DNA from: JAHBVL01 sp964461025
GTDB taxonomy: Bacteria > Chloroflexota > Chloroflexia > Thermomicrobiales > UBA6265
NCBI GenBank assembly: GCA_964461025.1
Contig: CAYWSE010000007.1
Coordinates: forward strand, 12,956-76,955
DNA length: 64,000 nucleotides
Direction of reading: 5' to 3'
A program made the translations under genes and the position numbers. The notes under the pieces are model-generated. The model saw nothing but the letters and a program-made list of their open reading frames with translations. It was not told where the DNA came from and did not search any database. Positions 1-9,190 of this stretch are shown one piece after another; positions within the stretch are counted from its first letter, which is position 1; each line of letters starts with the position of its first letter.

Positions 1-1799
1 CCACCGTCCGCGTGTTTCAGCTCGTCTGGGAAACCAGTCCGCGTCTCACCCTGATGCTGGCGACGATGACGTTGTTGATGAGCGTCATCCCGGCCGCTCA
101 GGTCTGGCTCGCCGGTCGTCTGATCGACGAAGTCGTTGCCGGCATCACCGGGGGCGGCGGCAATGAATACATCCGGCCAGTCATCATTCTGGCAATCATC
201 CAACTCGTTCTCTTTCTCGGCGCCAGCCTCTTTCAGACTTTGAGCAACATCAGCCAGCAGCTCCTGCAGGAGCGATTGGCGATTCACGTTCAAATGTCGA
301 TCATGCGCCACGCCAACACCCTCGATCTCGCCGATTTCGAGAACGCCGCGTATTACGATCAGCTGCAACAAGCCCAGAGAGAATCGGCCAACCGGCCAGT
401 GATGATGGTCACCAGCGTGTTCGGCATGGCCAGGTCGGCTATTACGTTCGCAACAATGGTCGGGTTGTTGATCGGCCTGTCGCCCTGGATCGCAGTTGCA
501 GCGCTCATTGCGCCGATTCCGGCGTTCATTTCTGGATCGCGGTATGGTTGGTGGGGGTATCAGCAGATGCGCCGGCTCTCCCCTACTCGCCGGCTCATGT
601 CCTATTTCACGACGCTGATGACCACCGATACTTTCAACAAGGAAATCAAGCTCTTCACCCTCGGCGATCACTTCATCGGCCGCTACGAAAAAATCTCTGC
701 ACAGTACTACGACGAAACTCGCGAGCTCCTGATCCGTCGCTATGTGGCGGGATTCGGCTGGGGCGCGTTGACGATCATCGCTTCCTCCGCCACGTTCCTC
801 TACGTCGCGGTGCAGGCCGTGCGAGGGTTCATCACACTTGGTCAGTTGACTGTCTATGTGCAGGCGGCCCAACAAGTCCAGCAGTCGTTTCAGGGACTGC
901 TTGGCGGTATCCAGAGCATTTACGAACACGGTCTCTATCTGTCGACGCTGCACGATTTGCTCGACCGTCAGCCTCAGATCGAGACTCCCGAGAACCCCAA
1001 GCCGTTGCAGATTCCGTTTCAGCAGGGAATCACTTTCGAGAATGTCTCGTTTCGATACCCTGGTCGCGAGGACTGGGCGCTGCGGAACGTCTCGTTCACC
1101 ATCGATCCCGGCGAGATGATTGCGCTGGTTGGGAAGAACGGCGCCGGCAAGACCTCCATTGTCAAACTTCTCGGCAGGCTCTATGACCCAACCGAGGGCC
1201 GCGTCCTCGTCGACGGTGTTGACATCCGAGAATATGATCCTCAGCAGCTGCGACAACACTTCGGCACGATGTTCCAGGACTATGTGACCTATCAGTTGAC
1301 AGCACGCGAGAACATCGGTGTCGGCAATCCGGAACGGATAGACGATTTCGCCGCCGTCCGGGCTGCCGCGGAACGTGGCGGCGCCGATCGGTTGATCGAC
1401 ACCTTCGACGACGGTTACGAAACGATGCTCGGCAAATGGTTTGAGGAAGGCAACCAGCTCTCGGGCGGCGAATGGCAGCGAATCGCACTCTCCCGCGCGT
1501 TCATGCGTGACGCTCAGATTCTGATCCTCGACGAGCCAACGTCGGCGCTCGATGCTGAAGCGGAGCACGATCTTTTCACCCGCATCCGAGAACTTGCGGT
1601 CGGCAAGATGGCGATATTCATTTCGCATCGCTTCTCGACGACGCGTCAGGCCGATCGCATTCTCGTGCTGGAAGACGGTCAACTCGTCGAGCAAGGCACC
1701 CACGAGGAATTGATGCTGCAGGCCGGGCGCTACGCCCAGCTCTTCATGCTGCAAGCCGAGAGCTATTTCTGGAACAGTGAGGCGACCGCCCCCCTTTGA
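1..1799 (+). CDS. ABC half-transporter (permease fused to ATPase), 5' partial
   Basis: Exporter-type ABC protein with a membrane domain in about the first 300 residues and a C-terminal nucleotide-binding domain. The NBD shows Walker A (GKNGAGKTS), the signature LSGGEWQRIALSRAF, Walker B (ILILDEPTSALD) and the H-loop SHR, so ATP hydrolysis looks intact. The reading frame is open through base 3 with no stop. The first in-frame start is a GTG at 12, which would begin directly inside the usual first-helix region, so the true start is probably upstream of the window. Such half-transporters work as homo- or heterodimers and export lipids, peptides or drugs; the substrate cannot be read from sequence. 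There is no partner gene downstream, because the next gene lies on the other strand. Confidence 0.9.
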   Translation, partial: TVRVFQLVWETSPRLTLMLATMTLLMSVIPAAQVWLAGRLIDEVVAGITGGGGNEYIRPVIILAIIQLVLFLGASLFQTLSNISQQLLQERLAIHVQMSIMRHANTLDLADFENAAYYDQLQQAQRESANRPVMMVTSVFGMARSAITFATMVGLLIGLSPWIAVAALIAPIPAFISGSRYGWWGYQQMRRLSPTRRLMSYFTTLMTTDTFNKEIKLFTLGDHFIGRYEKISAQYYDETRELLIRRYVAGFGWGALTIIASSATFLYVAVQAVRGFITLGQLTVYVQAAQQVQQSFQGLLGGIQSIYEHGLYLSTLHDLLDRQPQIETPENPKPLQIPFQQGITFENVSFRYPGREDWALRNVSFTIDPGEMIALVGKNGAGKTSIVKLLGRLYDPTEGRVLVDGVDIREYDPQQLRQHFGTMFQDYVTYQLTARENIGVGNPERIDDFAAVRAAAERGGADRLIDTFDDGYETMLGKWFEEGNQLSGGEWQRIALSRAFMRDAQILILDEPTSALDAEAEHDLFTRIRELAVGKMAIFISHRFSTTRQADRILVLEDGQLVEQGTHEELMLQAGRYAQLFMLQAESYFWNSEATAPL

Positions 1800-1826
1800 C
1801 CGGCTACTCGCCGTGGACGCGACATC

Positions 1827-3140
1827 TTAAGTACCGGTGGCAAATGCCAGAAACAAGAACGTGGCTGGTCGGTCGTCCCAGGCACGCAGCGTGACGATCG
1901 AACTGAGTTTGACAACGATTTCATCGCCTGGTAGGAGGTCAATGGTGTCCCGATCGAGCGTCGTGCGGCTCTGAGCGCTTCTCCAGCCGACTGGACCGGC
2001 ATGGACACCGATACGTAATCGCCCGTCGAGTGCGATGACGAGAGAGGGCCCGCTCAAAGACTGTATGTCGATCGCTGCGCCATGGTTGGCCTCGACCACC
2101 CACCCTTCCAATTGATAAACGCCCCGAGTCGGAACCGCCACGAGTTGCTTCATGTCGAAATGGACTGTGACATGTGCATCGTCGTGGAGGAGATCCGCAG
2201 TCGGAAGTCCGTTGAGCTGCGTCGACAGTGCGGGCTCCGCGACTGTCGCTAGGATCAGCACAAGCGGCAACGGCCCCTCCTGCCAAACGGAGAACGCCAA
2301 TCCGCGGTGCACGCTGACCGGCGCGCCGGGCAGCACGTGAGTGTCCCTTGGGGTGTCGGATTGCCCGGAGCCGGCGCCATATGAAGCGCTGCCCTCAAGC
2401 CGGCCGGCCCCGGACTCGACCACTATCACGGCTTCGAGGTGCTGGTCCAGGGCGATCCGGCCTCCGGGAGCGATCTCGACCTTTGCCAGATGGACGAACG
2501 CGAGATCGCCTGCGAGGGCTATATCATCAATCTGAAGTAACGCCTTTACCCTGCCCAGGGAGAGAGATTCGGCCCACCGCTGGATGACTTTTCCACCGCT
2601 GACTCGCACGAACTCGCGACTTGCCCTATTCGCGGACCTCTCCATCAGATGGTCGCCGAGCGTTATAGGGCTAATGCCGGCAACGGACGTCTCGACGACC
2701 AGGAATTTCTCGGACGGTTCGACCGAGAGCACGTCGACTGAGGATCCCGGCGACACGTCACGCAGATCGAGCAACGAGTTGATGAACGCGTCGATGTTTT
2801 CACTGGTCGTGCGGCCGAAGTCATGGTTCGTGAAGTCGGCATGCGCAACGTCGAGCAGGGCGGAACCAGGGCCACCGGCGAGAACGGCATTAACCGTGTC
2901 ATAGAAGCGGCGAACCGCGCGCTCATCCCGCTCGACGTCGTACGGGACAGCACGGGGCTGGTCCACGAGGACCTCGAGCTGTCCAATCGTCAGGCCGGTC
3001 AGCACTGCCAGAAAAATCGCGATGCGATAACCACGAACAGCCATCGAGTCTTGGCCCCGAAATGCCTGGGACGATTGGCCCGCAGAGGCGCTCGCCGAAG
3101 AGCCCTGATCCATCGTGGCGTGACCTGCGCTGGCAGGCAT
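1827..3140 (-). CDS. Membrane-anchored SnoaL-like/double-cupin protein
   Basis: Unrecognised 437-residue protein. After a Ser/Ala-rich start it has one hydrophobic segment (around residues 38-55, IAIFLAVLTGLTIG), then a SnoaL/NTF2-like region (about 75-195; note FTNHDF and the FVRVSGGKVIQRWAE ending). Two beta-rich cupin-like regions follow (about 200-310 and 320-437), but the second lacks a clear HxH metal motif. An internal ATG (residue 33) just before the hydrophobic segment is an alternative start at 3044. It lies 57 bp downstream of the LuxR-type regulator on the same strand, so co-transcription is likely. A ligand-sensing or binding role is plausible, but no enzyme activity can be assigned. 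Confidence 0.7.
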   Translation of the reverse strand: MPASAGHATMDQGSSASASAGQSSQAFRGQDSMAVRGYRIAIFLAVLTGLTIGQLEVLVDQPRAVPYDVERDERAVRRFYDTVNAVLAGGPGSALLDVAHADFTNHDFGRTTSENIDAFINSLLDLRDVSPGSSVDVLSVEPSEKFLVVETSVAGISPITLGDHLMERSANRASREFVRVSGGKVIQRWAESLSLGRVKALLQIDDIALAGDLAFVHLAKVEIAPGGRIALDQHLEAVIVVESGAGRLEGSASYGAGSGQSDTPRDTHVLPGAPVSVHRGLAFSVWQEGPLPLVLILATVAEPALSTQLNGLPTADLLHDDAHVTVHFDMKQLVAVPTRGVYQLEGWVVEANHGAAIDIQSLSGPSLVIALDGRLRIGVHAGPVGWRSAQSRTTLDRDTIDLLPGDEIVVKLSSIVTLRAWDDRPATFLFLAFATGT

Positions 3141-3197
3141 GACGAGGATTCGCTATTTCGTGAGTTCGCGCAATCGAAGATCCGCCGCGCGTCCCCC

Positions 3198-5594
3198 TCA
3201 GGCGAGATCGTTTCGCGTCGCGTACGCAGCGGCAGCCGCGCGGGTTGGTAGCTCCAGCTTGGCAAGAATGCTGGAAACGTGGTTTGAAGCTGTGTACCGG
3301 CTGACGAAAAGGAACTCGGCTATTTCTCTATCGGTTCGACCTTCGGCAACCAGCCTGAGCACCTCCAGCTCACGCCGCGTCAGTGCGCACGAGCCCCGAT
3401 TTTTTGAGCTCTCGGAGGGCTCCTGAAATGCCGCAAGGGCATCCTCAGGAGACAACAGGCGGCTCTCACTCCAAAGCGCCTCGAATCGAACTTCACCAAG
3501 AGCGGTGCGAGCCTGTTCCATCGCGAACTGCTGATTGGCTTCCCCACCCCAGGTCATGCTGGCGCCGGCACGCTCGATGATGGTGAAGGCAGCACCTGCG
3601 AGCTTCGAAGCCGCAACGGCGTCCCCGCGTTGTATGGCGATCCGCGCGAGTCCAGAGAGCGCAATCGCCGCATTGCGCTGCTCCTTCTGCTGGATGGCAA
3701 GGTGCAATCCCTCCCGATAGAGTGTCTCGGCCCGTTCGCTCTCTCCGCGGGCCGCCATGGCATCCGCCAGCGACATCGCTCCAGCCGAATAGATGTAGGC
3801 AAGACTAAAGCGGCCGGCGACGTTCTGACTTTCTTCGATCAGCTCGACGGCTTCCTCGACTCTCCCAGCCATCAGCAGAACCGTCCCGAGATTGTTCGCA
3901 TCGCTCGCAATGTCAGCCGTTGAATCGTACTCTCGCGCAATCACCAGCGCCTGCTCGAACGAGGTGATTGCCTCCTCCGTCTTTCCCGCTAATCGGTACG
4001 CCCGCCCCTGTGCCGCCAGGGCCCTGTCCAGCAATGCAGGCTCTATCGTCTTGCGTGCGACATCGACCGCTTCGCCCGCGAAGGTGACGGCCCGATCGGT
4101 TTCTCCCGCAACGGTCGCCAGATCGGCCGCAACTTCCAGGGCCGTCGCTTTCAACGCTATCGAGACATCGCCCCGCAGCGCCAGCGCGCGTGTCAACCAA
4201 TCGAGCCCCTCGTGAACTGGTCCACGCGCTCGCCACCATCGGTTCACTTCGACCGCGATCTCGATGGCCAGCTCTGCTCTCCCGGATGCGATAGCCCAGG
4301 TCAAGGCCGCGCGGATGTTCCCCAGCTCGAGTTCGGCGCGGTCGAGCCACAGCGCATAATCGGGACCGATCCATGCCTGCCGGATGTTGCTGCTGAAATC
4401 GCGGCAATAGATCGCATGTCTCTCGCGAGTGCCGTTTGCGTTCGGCGTACCAGCGAGCTGGCGAGCGCCGAATTCGCGGATCGTTTCGAGCATCTGGTAG
4501 CGGGTGAGGTCCTGCACGACAGTTTGCGTGACGAGACCGATATCGACAAGCGACGTAAGACCGTCGAGGACGCTCATGCCAACGAGGTCGCGGCTGCCGT
4601 GATCGCTGTCGTCCAGATCGGACACAACGCTGATCGCAGCATCGAGCGTGAAGCCGCCGACAAAAACCGAGAGCCGCCGAAAGATGCGCTGCTCGACCTC
4701 CGACAGAAGGTCGTAGCTCCAGGCGATCGTTCCCACGACCGAACGCTGATGCGGGGGTACATCGCGCGGTCCTCCTGTCAGCAGGGCCAGAGCGGGACTC
4801 AGCCGTTCGTGCAGGTCATTCAGGCTCATCGCTCTCAGCCGCGCTGCCGCCAGCTCGATCGCCAGTGGCAGCCCGTCGAGCATCGCGCAAATCGACTCGA
4901 CGACGGCGGCGTTCTCGCCTGTGACGGAGAAGTCCGGACAGACGGCTCTGGCTCGCTCATCAAACAACCGTCCGGCAGGCGACAAGTCCACGGGGCCGAT
5001 TGCTCCAGGAGACCCGTTGCCGCGGCGTCGCAGCGGCGCAACTGCGTATGTGATTTCCGCCATGAGGTTCAGCCGGCGGCGGCTGGTGACGAGCAACAGC
5101 AGACGCGGGCAGGTGGCCACCAGTCTGGCGATGTCTGGCGCCGAGTCGACAACATGTTCGGCGTTGTCCAGAACGAGCAGAATCTTCTCCTCGCCGATCA
5201 CGCCGGCAACGCGCTCGAACAGGTCTCCATGGCCTTCTTCACGGAGACCGAGAGTCCGGGCAATCGCCGAAAGCACCTGCCGATGATTGGTCAGCGCGAC
5301 GAGCGACACAACGTACACACGATCGGCAATGTCGGGGGTGGTGCCCGCCGCGATTTCGAGCGCGAGGCGCGTTTTGCCGACGCCGCCCGGCCCGGTCATT
5401 GTCATCAAGCGCACGGCCGGGTCGAGAAGCGCGGTCCGGATCTCGGCGAGTTCTCGTTCCCGGCCGATCAGCGGTGTGGGCGAGGCGACAGGACGATCAG
5501 AAAGCAAGGAAGGCAGTTCACCGACTGGCCTTGCGCATGCCAGGTCGCCTTGGATGGTTGTATTCGCGTCTTGCTGCGGCGTTGTGCTGTCCAT
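3198..5594 (-). CDS. AAA/NB-ARC-like ATPase-TPR-LuxR transcriptional regulator
   Basis: Large signal-integrating regulator of about 798 residues. An N-terminal ATPase module begins at PLIGRERELAEI, with Walker A GPGGVGKTRLALE and Walker B ILLVLDNAEHV. A long TPR-like helical region follows (MALT/COG3903-type architecture). The last 60 residues form a LuxR-type helix-turn-helix (LTRRELEVLRLVAEGRTDREIA). Family members bind an effector, oligomerise with ATP and activate promoters. The ATG at 5594 is preferred, although TTG and GTG starts up to 5663 are open. A HAD gene lies just upstream and the SnoaL-cupin gene just downstream on the same strand, so the three may form one unit with the cupin protein as a target or sensor partner (inference). 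Confidence 0.87.
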   Translation of the reverse strand: MDSTTPQQDANTTIQGDLACARPVGELPSLLSDRPVASPTPLIGRERELAEIRTALLDPAVRLMTMTGPGGVGKTRLALEIAAGTTPDIADRVYVVSLVALTNHRQVLSAIARTLGLREEGHGDLFERVAGVIGEEKILLVLDNAEHVVDSAPDIARLVATCPRLLLLVTSRRRLNLMAEITYAVAPLRRRGNGSPGAIGPVDLSPAGRLFDERARAVCPDFSVTGENAAVVESICAMLDGLPLAIELAAARLRAMSLNDLHERLSPALALLTGGPRDVPPHQRSVVGTIAWSYDLLSEVEQRIFRRLSVFVGGFTLDAAISVVSDLDDSDHGSRDLVGMSVLDGLTSLVDIGLVTQTVVQDLTRYQMLETIREFGARQLAGTPNANGTRERHAIYCRDFSSNIRQAWIGPDYALWLDRAELELGNIRAALTWAIASGRAELAIEIAVEVNRWWRARGPVHEGLDWLTRALALRGDVSIALKATALEVAADLATVAGETDRAVTFAGEAVDVARKTIEPALLDRALAAQGRAYRLAGKTEEAITSFEQALVIAREYDSTADIASDANNLGTVLLMAGRVEEAVELIEESQNVAGRFSLAYIYSAGAMSLADAMAARGESERAETLYREGLHLAIQQKEQRNAAIALSGLARIAIQRGDAVAASKLAGAAFTIIERAGASMTWGGEANQQFAMEQARTALGEVRFEALWSESRLLSPEDALAAFQEPSESSKNRGSCALTRRELEVLRLVAEGRTDREIAEFLFVSRYTASNHVSSILAKLELPTRAAAAAYATRNDLA

Positions 5595-5671
5595 TGCCCC
5601 GGAAGGATCGTCGATTCGATGTCGCACAAGCAACGTTATTGAAAGTCCGCCTGGCGGCGCCAACCTCGCCC

Positions 5672-6421
5672 CTAGAAATGATCGAGCAGCTCGCTGAAGG
5701 CGGCGATCTGGAGGAAGCGCCGTCCGGATGGGAGCATCAGCTCCTGATGTTCCAGCGCCCAGGTGTTCGCGTAGGGAATGAAGACGGCGTTCAGCCCAGC
5801 CGCCAGCGCAGGGTTGATGTCGGAGCGGGGCGAATTGCCGATCATCCAGGTTGACTGTGGGTTCCAGCCGAAGCGGCGCACGACGTCGTCGTACGACTCC
5901 CTCGTTTTCTCACGAACGATGATTGTCTCGAGAAAATGCATATCGATGCCCGACTTCTCGATTTTCAAACGTTGCTCTTCCTCGCTACCCTTGGTGAACA
6001 TGACAAGCTCGTGCCGAGACGCGAGCTGTGGAAGCGTTTCGGCGACGCCGGGCATCAGATCGATCTCCTGCATCAGGATTTGCTCCGAGAATCCCATGAT
6101 CGTGTTGATGTCCTCTTCCGCCACATGCCGCTCGCTGAGCTGCCGGTAGCAAAGCTGCAGACTTCGAGCGAACGCCGCCGACCCATAGCCATGGATCTCG
6201 AGGTTGGCCAGCTCGATTTCCTGCAGCACCAGGCGGACCCGGTCTGGATGCAACGTCGAATGGTCGAGGAAATCGATGAAGGCGTTGATCGCTTGCTCGA
6301 AATAGATGTTGTTCTGCCAGAGGGTGTCGTCGGCGTCGATCAGCAGTTGCTGTCCACCGGAAATGTCGTTCAGGGAATTGGACGACAGGGAGGCATTCCG
6401 CGGAGACGTGTCCATGCCCAT
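5672..6421 (-). CDS. HAD-superfamily phosphatase
   Basis: HAD hydrolase of about 249 residues. Motif I is DADDTLW (nucleophile and acid/base aspartates), motif II lies around MFTKGS, and motif IV is the acidic loop IGNSPRSDINPA. A helical cap lies between motifs I and II, as in YjjG/phosphoglycolate-phosphatase-like members. The substrate is not evident. The frame is open further upstream to 6481, but that would run through the divergent gntR promoter and operator, so the ATG at 6421 or 6415 is more likely. It is divergent from the FadR-type regulator and about 80 bp upstream of the LuxR-type gene. Confidence 0.85.
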   Translation of the reverse strand: MGMDTSPRNASLSSNSLNDISGGQQLLIDADDTLWQNNIYFEQAINAFIDFLDHSTLHPDRVRLVLQEIELANLEIHGYGSAAFARSLQLCYRQLSERHVAEEDINTIMGFSEQILMQEIDLMPGVAETLPQLASRHELVMFTKGSEEEQRLKIEKSGIDMHFLETIIVREKTRESYDDVVRRFGWNPQSTWMIGNSPRSDINPALAAGLNAVFIPYANTWALEHQELMLPSGRRFLQIAAFSELLDHF

Positions 6422-6453
6422 GATTCTAGCGCAGGCGGTCACCGACGACCCTG

Positions 6454-6482
6454 TTGACACAGTTTCCGCGTCTCCATACAAT
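6454..6482 (+). promoter_or_regulatory. Sigma70-type promoter of the FadR-family regulator gene
   Basis: TTGACA lies at 6454-6459 and TACAAT at 6477-6482, separated by exactly 17 bp. This is a near-consensus housekeeping promoter. A transcript from it would start near 6489, about 28 bases before the GTG start of the regulator. Confidence 0.8.
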
Positions 6483-6485
6483 ACT

Positions 6486-6501
6486 TGTAAGACATCTTAC
6501 A
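6486..6501. promoter_or_regulatory. Palindromic operator, probably for the adjacent GntR/FadR regulator
   Basis: A perfect inverted repeat with arms TGTAAGA and TCTTACA around a 2-bp centre overlaps the expected transcription start just after the -10 box. FadR-subfamily GntR proteins bind short GT...AC palindromes of this kind. The position would block initiation or escape, so negative autoregulation is inferred. The same palindrome was not seen elsewhere in the window. Confidence 0.7.
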
Positions 6502-6516
6502 GGCGAGGACGCTGAC

Positions 6517-7305
6517 GTGGTTGCTGGCGCGAACCCCAACTCCACCAATGGGAACCAACGAGTCGAAGTGCTCGGGCCAATTCCAACGGTCTCGCTGGTG
6601 CCGGAAGTGCACAACCGGTTGCAGCAGTACATCGCCGAAAACCACCTGCAACCGGGCGATCGCCTGCCATCTGAGTCCGCTCTGGCAGAGGCGATGGGCG
6701 TGGGCCGTCCCCTGATACGCGAGGCGCTGCGAGGACTGGAAACGGTTGGACTGATCGAAACGCGCAAAGGCGTCGGCCGGTTCGTCCGTGCGTTCGATGT
6801 CGAGTCCTATCTCGGTCACTTCACGTCCGACGTGCTCGCTCATTCCTTTTCGGTCAACGATTTGGCCGAGGCGCGCTGTCTCCTCGAGATCGCATCGGTC
6901 AGCAACGCGGTCGAGTTGCTCACCGACGACGATTGCCAGCAGATTGCCGCGTATATCGACACCATGCGGCGAAATGCAGAGGAAGGCATGAGAGACTCAG
7001 ACAGCGACATCGGTATGCACCGGGTGATCATGAACCGCGCCGACAACCGGATCATTGCAGCGCTCCTCGATGCCGTCTACACCCTGGGAAATGTCGTTGA
7101 TGCGGCGCAATCGCAAGAAATGCGCGAGCAGGATTTCAAAGAACACGAGAGAATTGCGGAAGCAGCCTATCAGCGAGATGGAGAAGCCGCGAGAGCGGCG
7201 CTCATTGCGCATTTCGAGACCACCGCGTCGCGTGTCGGGTTCCGTCCACTCTGGCGGAATCTGAACAGAAAGGAGAGCGCCGGCTTTGCACCTGTCGCTG
7301 GGTAG
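6517..7305 (+). CDS. GntR-family (FadR subfamily) transcriptional regulator
   Basis: 262-residue regulator with an N-terminal winged helix (GDRLPSESALAEAMGVGRPLIREALRGLETVGLIETRKGVGRFV) and an all-helical C-terminal FCD ligand domain. The FCD region carries the usual Asp and His metal-ligand positions (for example SDIGMHRVIMNRADN). The GTG start at 6517 is chosen because GAGG at 6505-6508 gives an 8-base spacing, and because longer readings would begin inside the -35 box. It directly precedes the binding-protein and catabolic operon on the same strand, so it probably represses that operon and responds to the imported acid or an intermediate. Confidence 0.92.
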   Translation: MVAGANPNSTNGNQRVEVLGPIPTVSLVPEVHNRLQQYIAENHLQPGDRLPSESALAEAMGVGRPLIREALRGLETVGLIETRKGVGRFVRAFDVESYLGHFTSDVLAHSFSVNDLAEARCLLEIASVSNAVELLTDDDCQQIAAYIDTMRRNAEEGMRDSDSDIGMHRVIMNRADNRIIAALLDAVYTLGNVVDAAQSQEMREQDFKEHERIAEAAYQRDGEAARAALIAHFETTASRVGFRPLWRNLNRKESAGFAPVAG

Positions 7306-7375
7306 AGCAGCGACGCAACTCTTCAACCTTTGGCTCAAATGAGCGGCTGTATTCGTCGACAACGAGGAGAATGGC

Positions 7376-9055
7376 ATGGAAAAGGCAAGACTTGGAATCG
7401 ACACGCTCATTGCTGGCGCGGCATCAGGTGAGATGTCCCGTCGCGACATCATCAAGGGTGCGGCGGCGCTCGGCATGGGCGCCACGTTCGGCATCGCACT
7501 GGCGGGCGCTTCGGGCGTTGGCGCCCAGGAAGGCATGACGCTGACATTCGACGCCGGCGCGACGCAAGGCGGCGGCGGTCGCCCCAACACCGAGCACCCG
7601 GCGTATAGCTTCATCATTAACGGCGGCAGCCAGTTCGAGATCAACCGGATGGTCGATGCACGATTAGTGACCCTCTCTGCCGACCTTCAGGAGTGGGTCG
7701 GCGATCTCGCCGAAAGCTGGGAAGTCGTCGACGACGTCTACACGTTCAAGCTGCGTGAGAATGCCGTCTGGCACGATGGTACGCCGGTGACCGCAAAGGA
7801 CGTCGTCTTCACGATCAATCTTCTCACCGATCCGGCGACGACCTCCCGCTGGGGATCGTCGTTCCGCAACGTTGTCGGGTATGCCGAGGCACAGGAAGCC
7901 GAGACGCCGACGTCGCTGACCGGCGTCACCGCACCGGACGACTACACCGTGCAGATCGAACTGGCCCAGGCCGATTCCGGCATGCTGTCCGGTTTCATCT
8001 TCATTAACATCCTGCCCGAGCACGTGCTGGGAACAGCCGACCGGGCCACGATCACCGAACTGCCCTACTGGACAACCTCTGAGCGCGTCGGCGCCGGGCC
8101 GTTCAAGTTCGTGCAGTTGGTGGAAGGCGAGCGCGTCGAGCTGGTGGCTCACGAGCAGTACCATCACGGCGCTCCGGCGGTCAAGAATCTGAATCTCCTC
8201 TTCTTCGCCAGTGCCGCGACCTCGCTTGCCGCGCTGCAGGAAGGGTCGAACCTCGTGGCGCCAATGTCGGTGGCCGAGCTGGAGCTTGTCGAGGGAACGG
8301 AAGGCGCTGAGGTTGTCGGCTTTCCCGCCGGGGTCGGCGTGATCTTCTACAACACATTGCAGCCCGAGCTCAATGACAAGCGTGTCCGTCAGGCGATGGC
8401 TTATGCGATCGACAAGGTGACGATCTGCGAAACACTCTTCCAGGGTTACGCCAGTCCGGTATCGACTGAGATTCCGTACGTCACGTGGGCACAGCCAGAC
8501 GATGCCAATCCATACGATTACGACCCAGAAAAAGCCAAGGAGCTCCTCGCGGAGGCTGGCTGGACTGGCGAGCGAACGCTTGGCTTCTGGTACTACTACA
8601 CCGACCCAATCACCGCGCTGGTGATGGAAGCAATGCAGCAGTATCTTGCCGCCGTCGGCATCAACACCGAGTTGAAGTTCGACGATGGCTCAGGCGTGCG
8701 CACGCAGGAGATCGCCGACAAGACGTGGGATATGACCTATGGCTCGTTCGGCGCGCAGCCATCACCGGCCAACCTGACGGCCGTCTGGGGTCCTCCTGGC
8801 GAGGTGACCTACGGTTGGCTGAACGACGACTTCAACGCCGAGATGGACGCCGCATTGCTCACCTACGACCGGGACGAGCAGGCCGTCCACTATCAGAATG
8901 CAATCCGCATTCTGAACGAAGAGTCGCCCTCAGTCTGGCTGTACGACCGTCGGAATTTGATCGCCCTGAACTCAGCCAGACTGCAGAACTCGGTGTGGGG
9001 ACCTGGGCACATCTACTGGGCCAACCGCGCATTCGAGTGGACAGTCGCCGAGTAA
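7376..9055 (+). CDS. ABC transporter substrate-binding protein, family 5 (dipeptide type), Tat leader
   Basis: 559-residue extracytoplasmic binding protein. The leader has a twin-arginine motif (SRRDIIKGAA) and a hydrophobic stretch ending near GVGAQ, so export as a folded protein by Tat is likely. The body matches SBP_bac_5 (DppA/OppA/NikA) with DLAESWEVVDDVYTFKLRENAVWHDGTP-type features and the later VRQAMAYAIDK block. GAGGAG upstream supports the ATG at 7376. Family members bind peptides, oligosaccharides, nickel chelates or opines, so the ligand is open. The two permeases follow after a strong hairpin. Confidence 0.92.
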   Translation: MEKARLGIDTLIAGAASGEMSRRDIIKGAAALGMGATFGIALAGASGVGAQEGMTLTFDAGATQGGGGRPNTEHPAYSFIINGGSQFEINRMVDARLVTLSADLQEWVGDLAESWEVVDDVYTFKLRENAVWHDGTPVTAKDVVFTINLLTDPATTSRWGSSFRNVVGYAEAQEAETPTSLTGVTAPDDYTVQIELAQADSGMLSGFIFINILPEHVLGTADRATITELPYWTTSERVGAGPFKFVQLVEGERVELVAHEQYHHGAPAVKNLNLLFFASAATSLAALQEGSNLVAPMSVAELELVEGTEGAEVVGFPAGVGVIFYNTLQPELNDKRVRQAMAYAIDKVTICETLFQGYASPVSTEIPYVTWAQPDDANPYDYDPEKAKELLAEAGWTGERTLGFWYYYTDPITALVMEAMQQYLAAVGINTELKFDDGSGVRTQEIADKTWDMTYGSFGAQPSPANLTAVWGPPGEVTYGWLNDDFNAEMDAALLTYDRDEQAVHYQNAIRILNEESPSVWLYDRRNLIALNSARLQNSVWGPGHIYWANRAFEWTVAE

Positions 9056-9076
9056 AGGCGCACGCAACGTGAATCG

Positions 9077-9104
9077 CGGGGAGGAGAGTCGACTCTCCTC
9101 CCTG
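9077..9104 (+). terminator. Intercistronic hairpin between binding protein and permeases
   Basis: The arms GGGAGGAGAG (9079-9088) and CTCTCCTCCC (9093-9102) are perfectly complementary around a TCGA loop, and the stem can extend by one wobble and one more pair. No U-tract follows. It is more likely an RNA-stabilising or partial attenuation structure that keeps binding-protein mRNA above permease mRNA than a full terminator. Confidence 0.65.
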
Positions 9105-9190
9105 CTTCCACCGTCGTTTGCTCTTCCATTGATCTTTGCAAAGCACGACACCGACCGTCTCGCATGAACAGGGTGCCGGGAATCTGAGGC

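Noticed and set aside
4212..5642. Long open frame on the plus strand opposite the LuxR-type regulator
   Set aside because: It is the shadow of a GC-rich gene: no domain, no ribosome site and amino-acid composition typical of antisense frames. Similar shadows occur at 27417-28676 and 29904-31088.
6454..6516. N-terminal extension of the FadR-type regulator starting at TTG 6454
   Set aside because: That TTG is the first half of the TTGACA -35 box, and the extension crosses the -10 box and operator. The GTG at 6517 has a good ribosome site.
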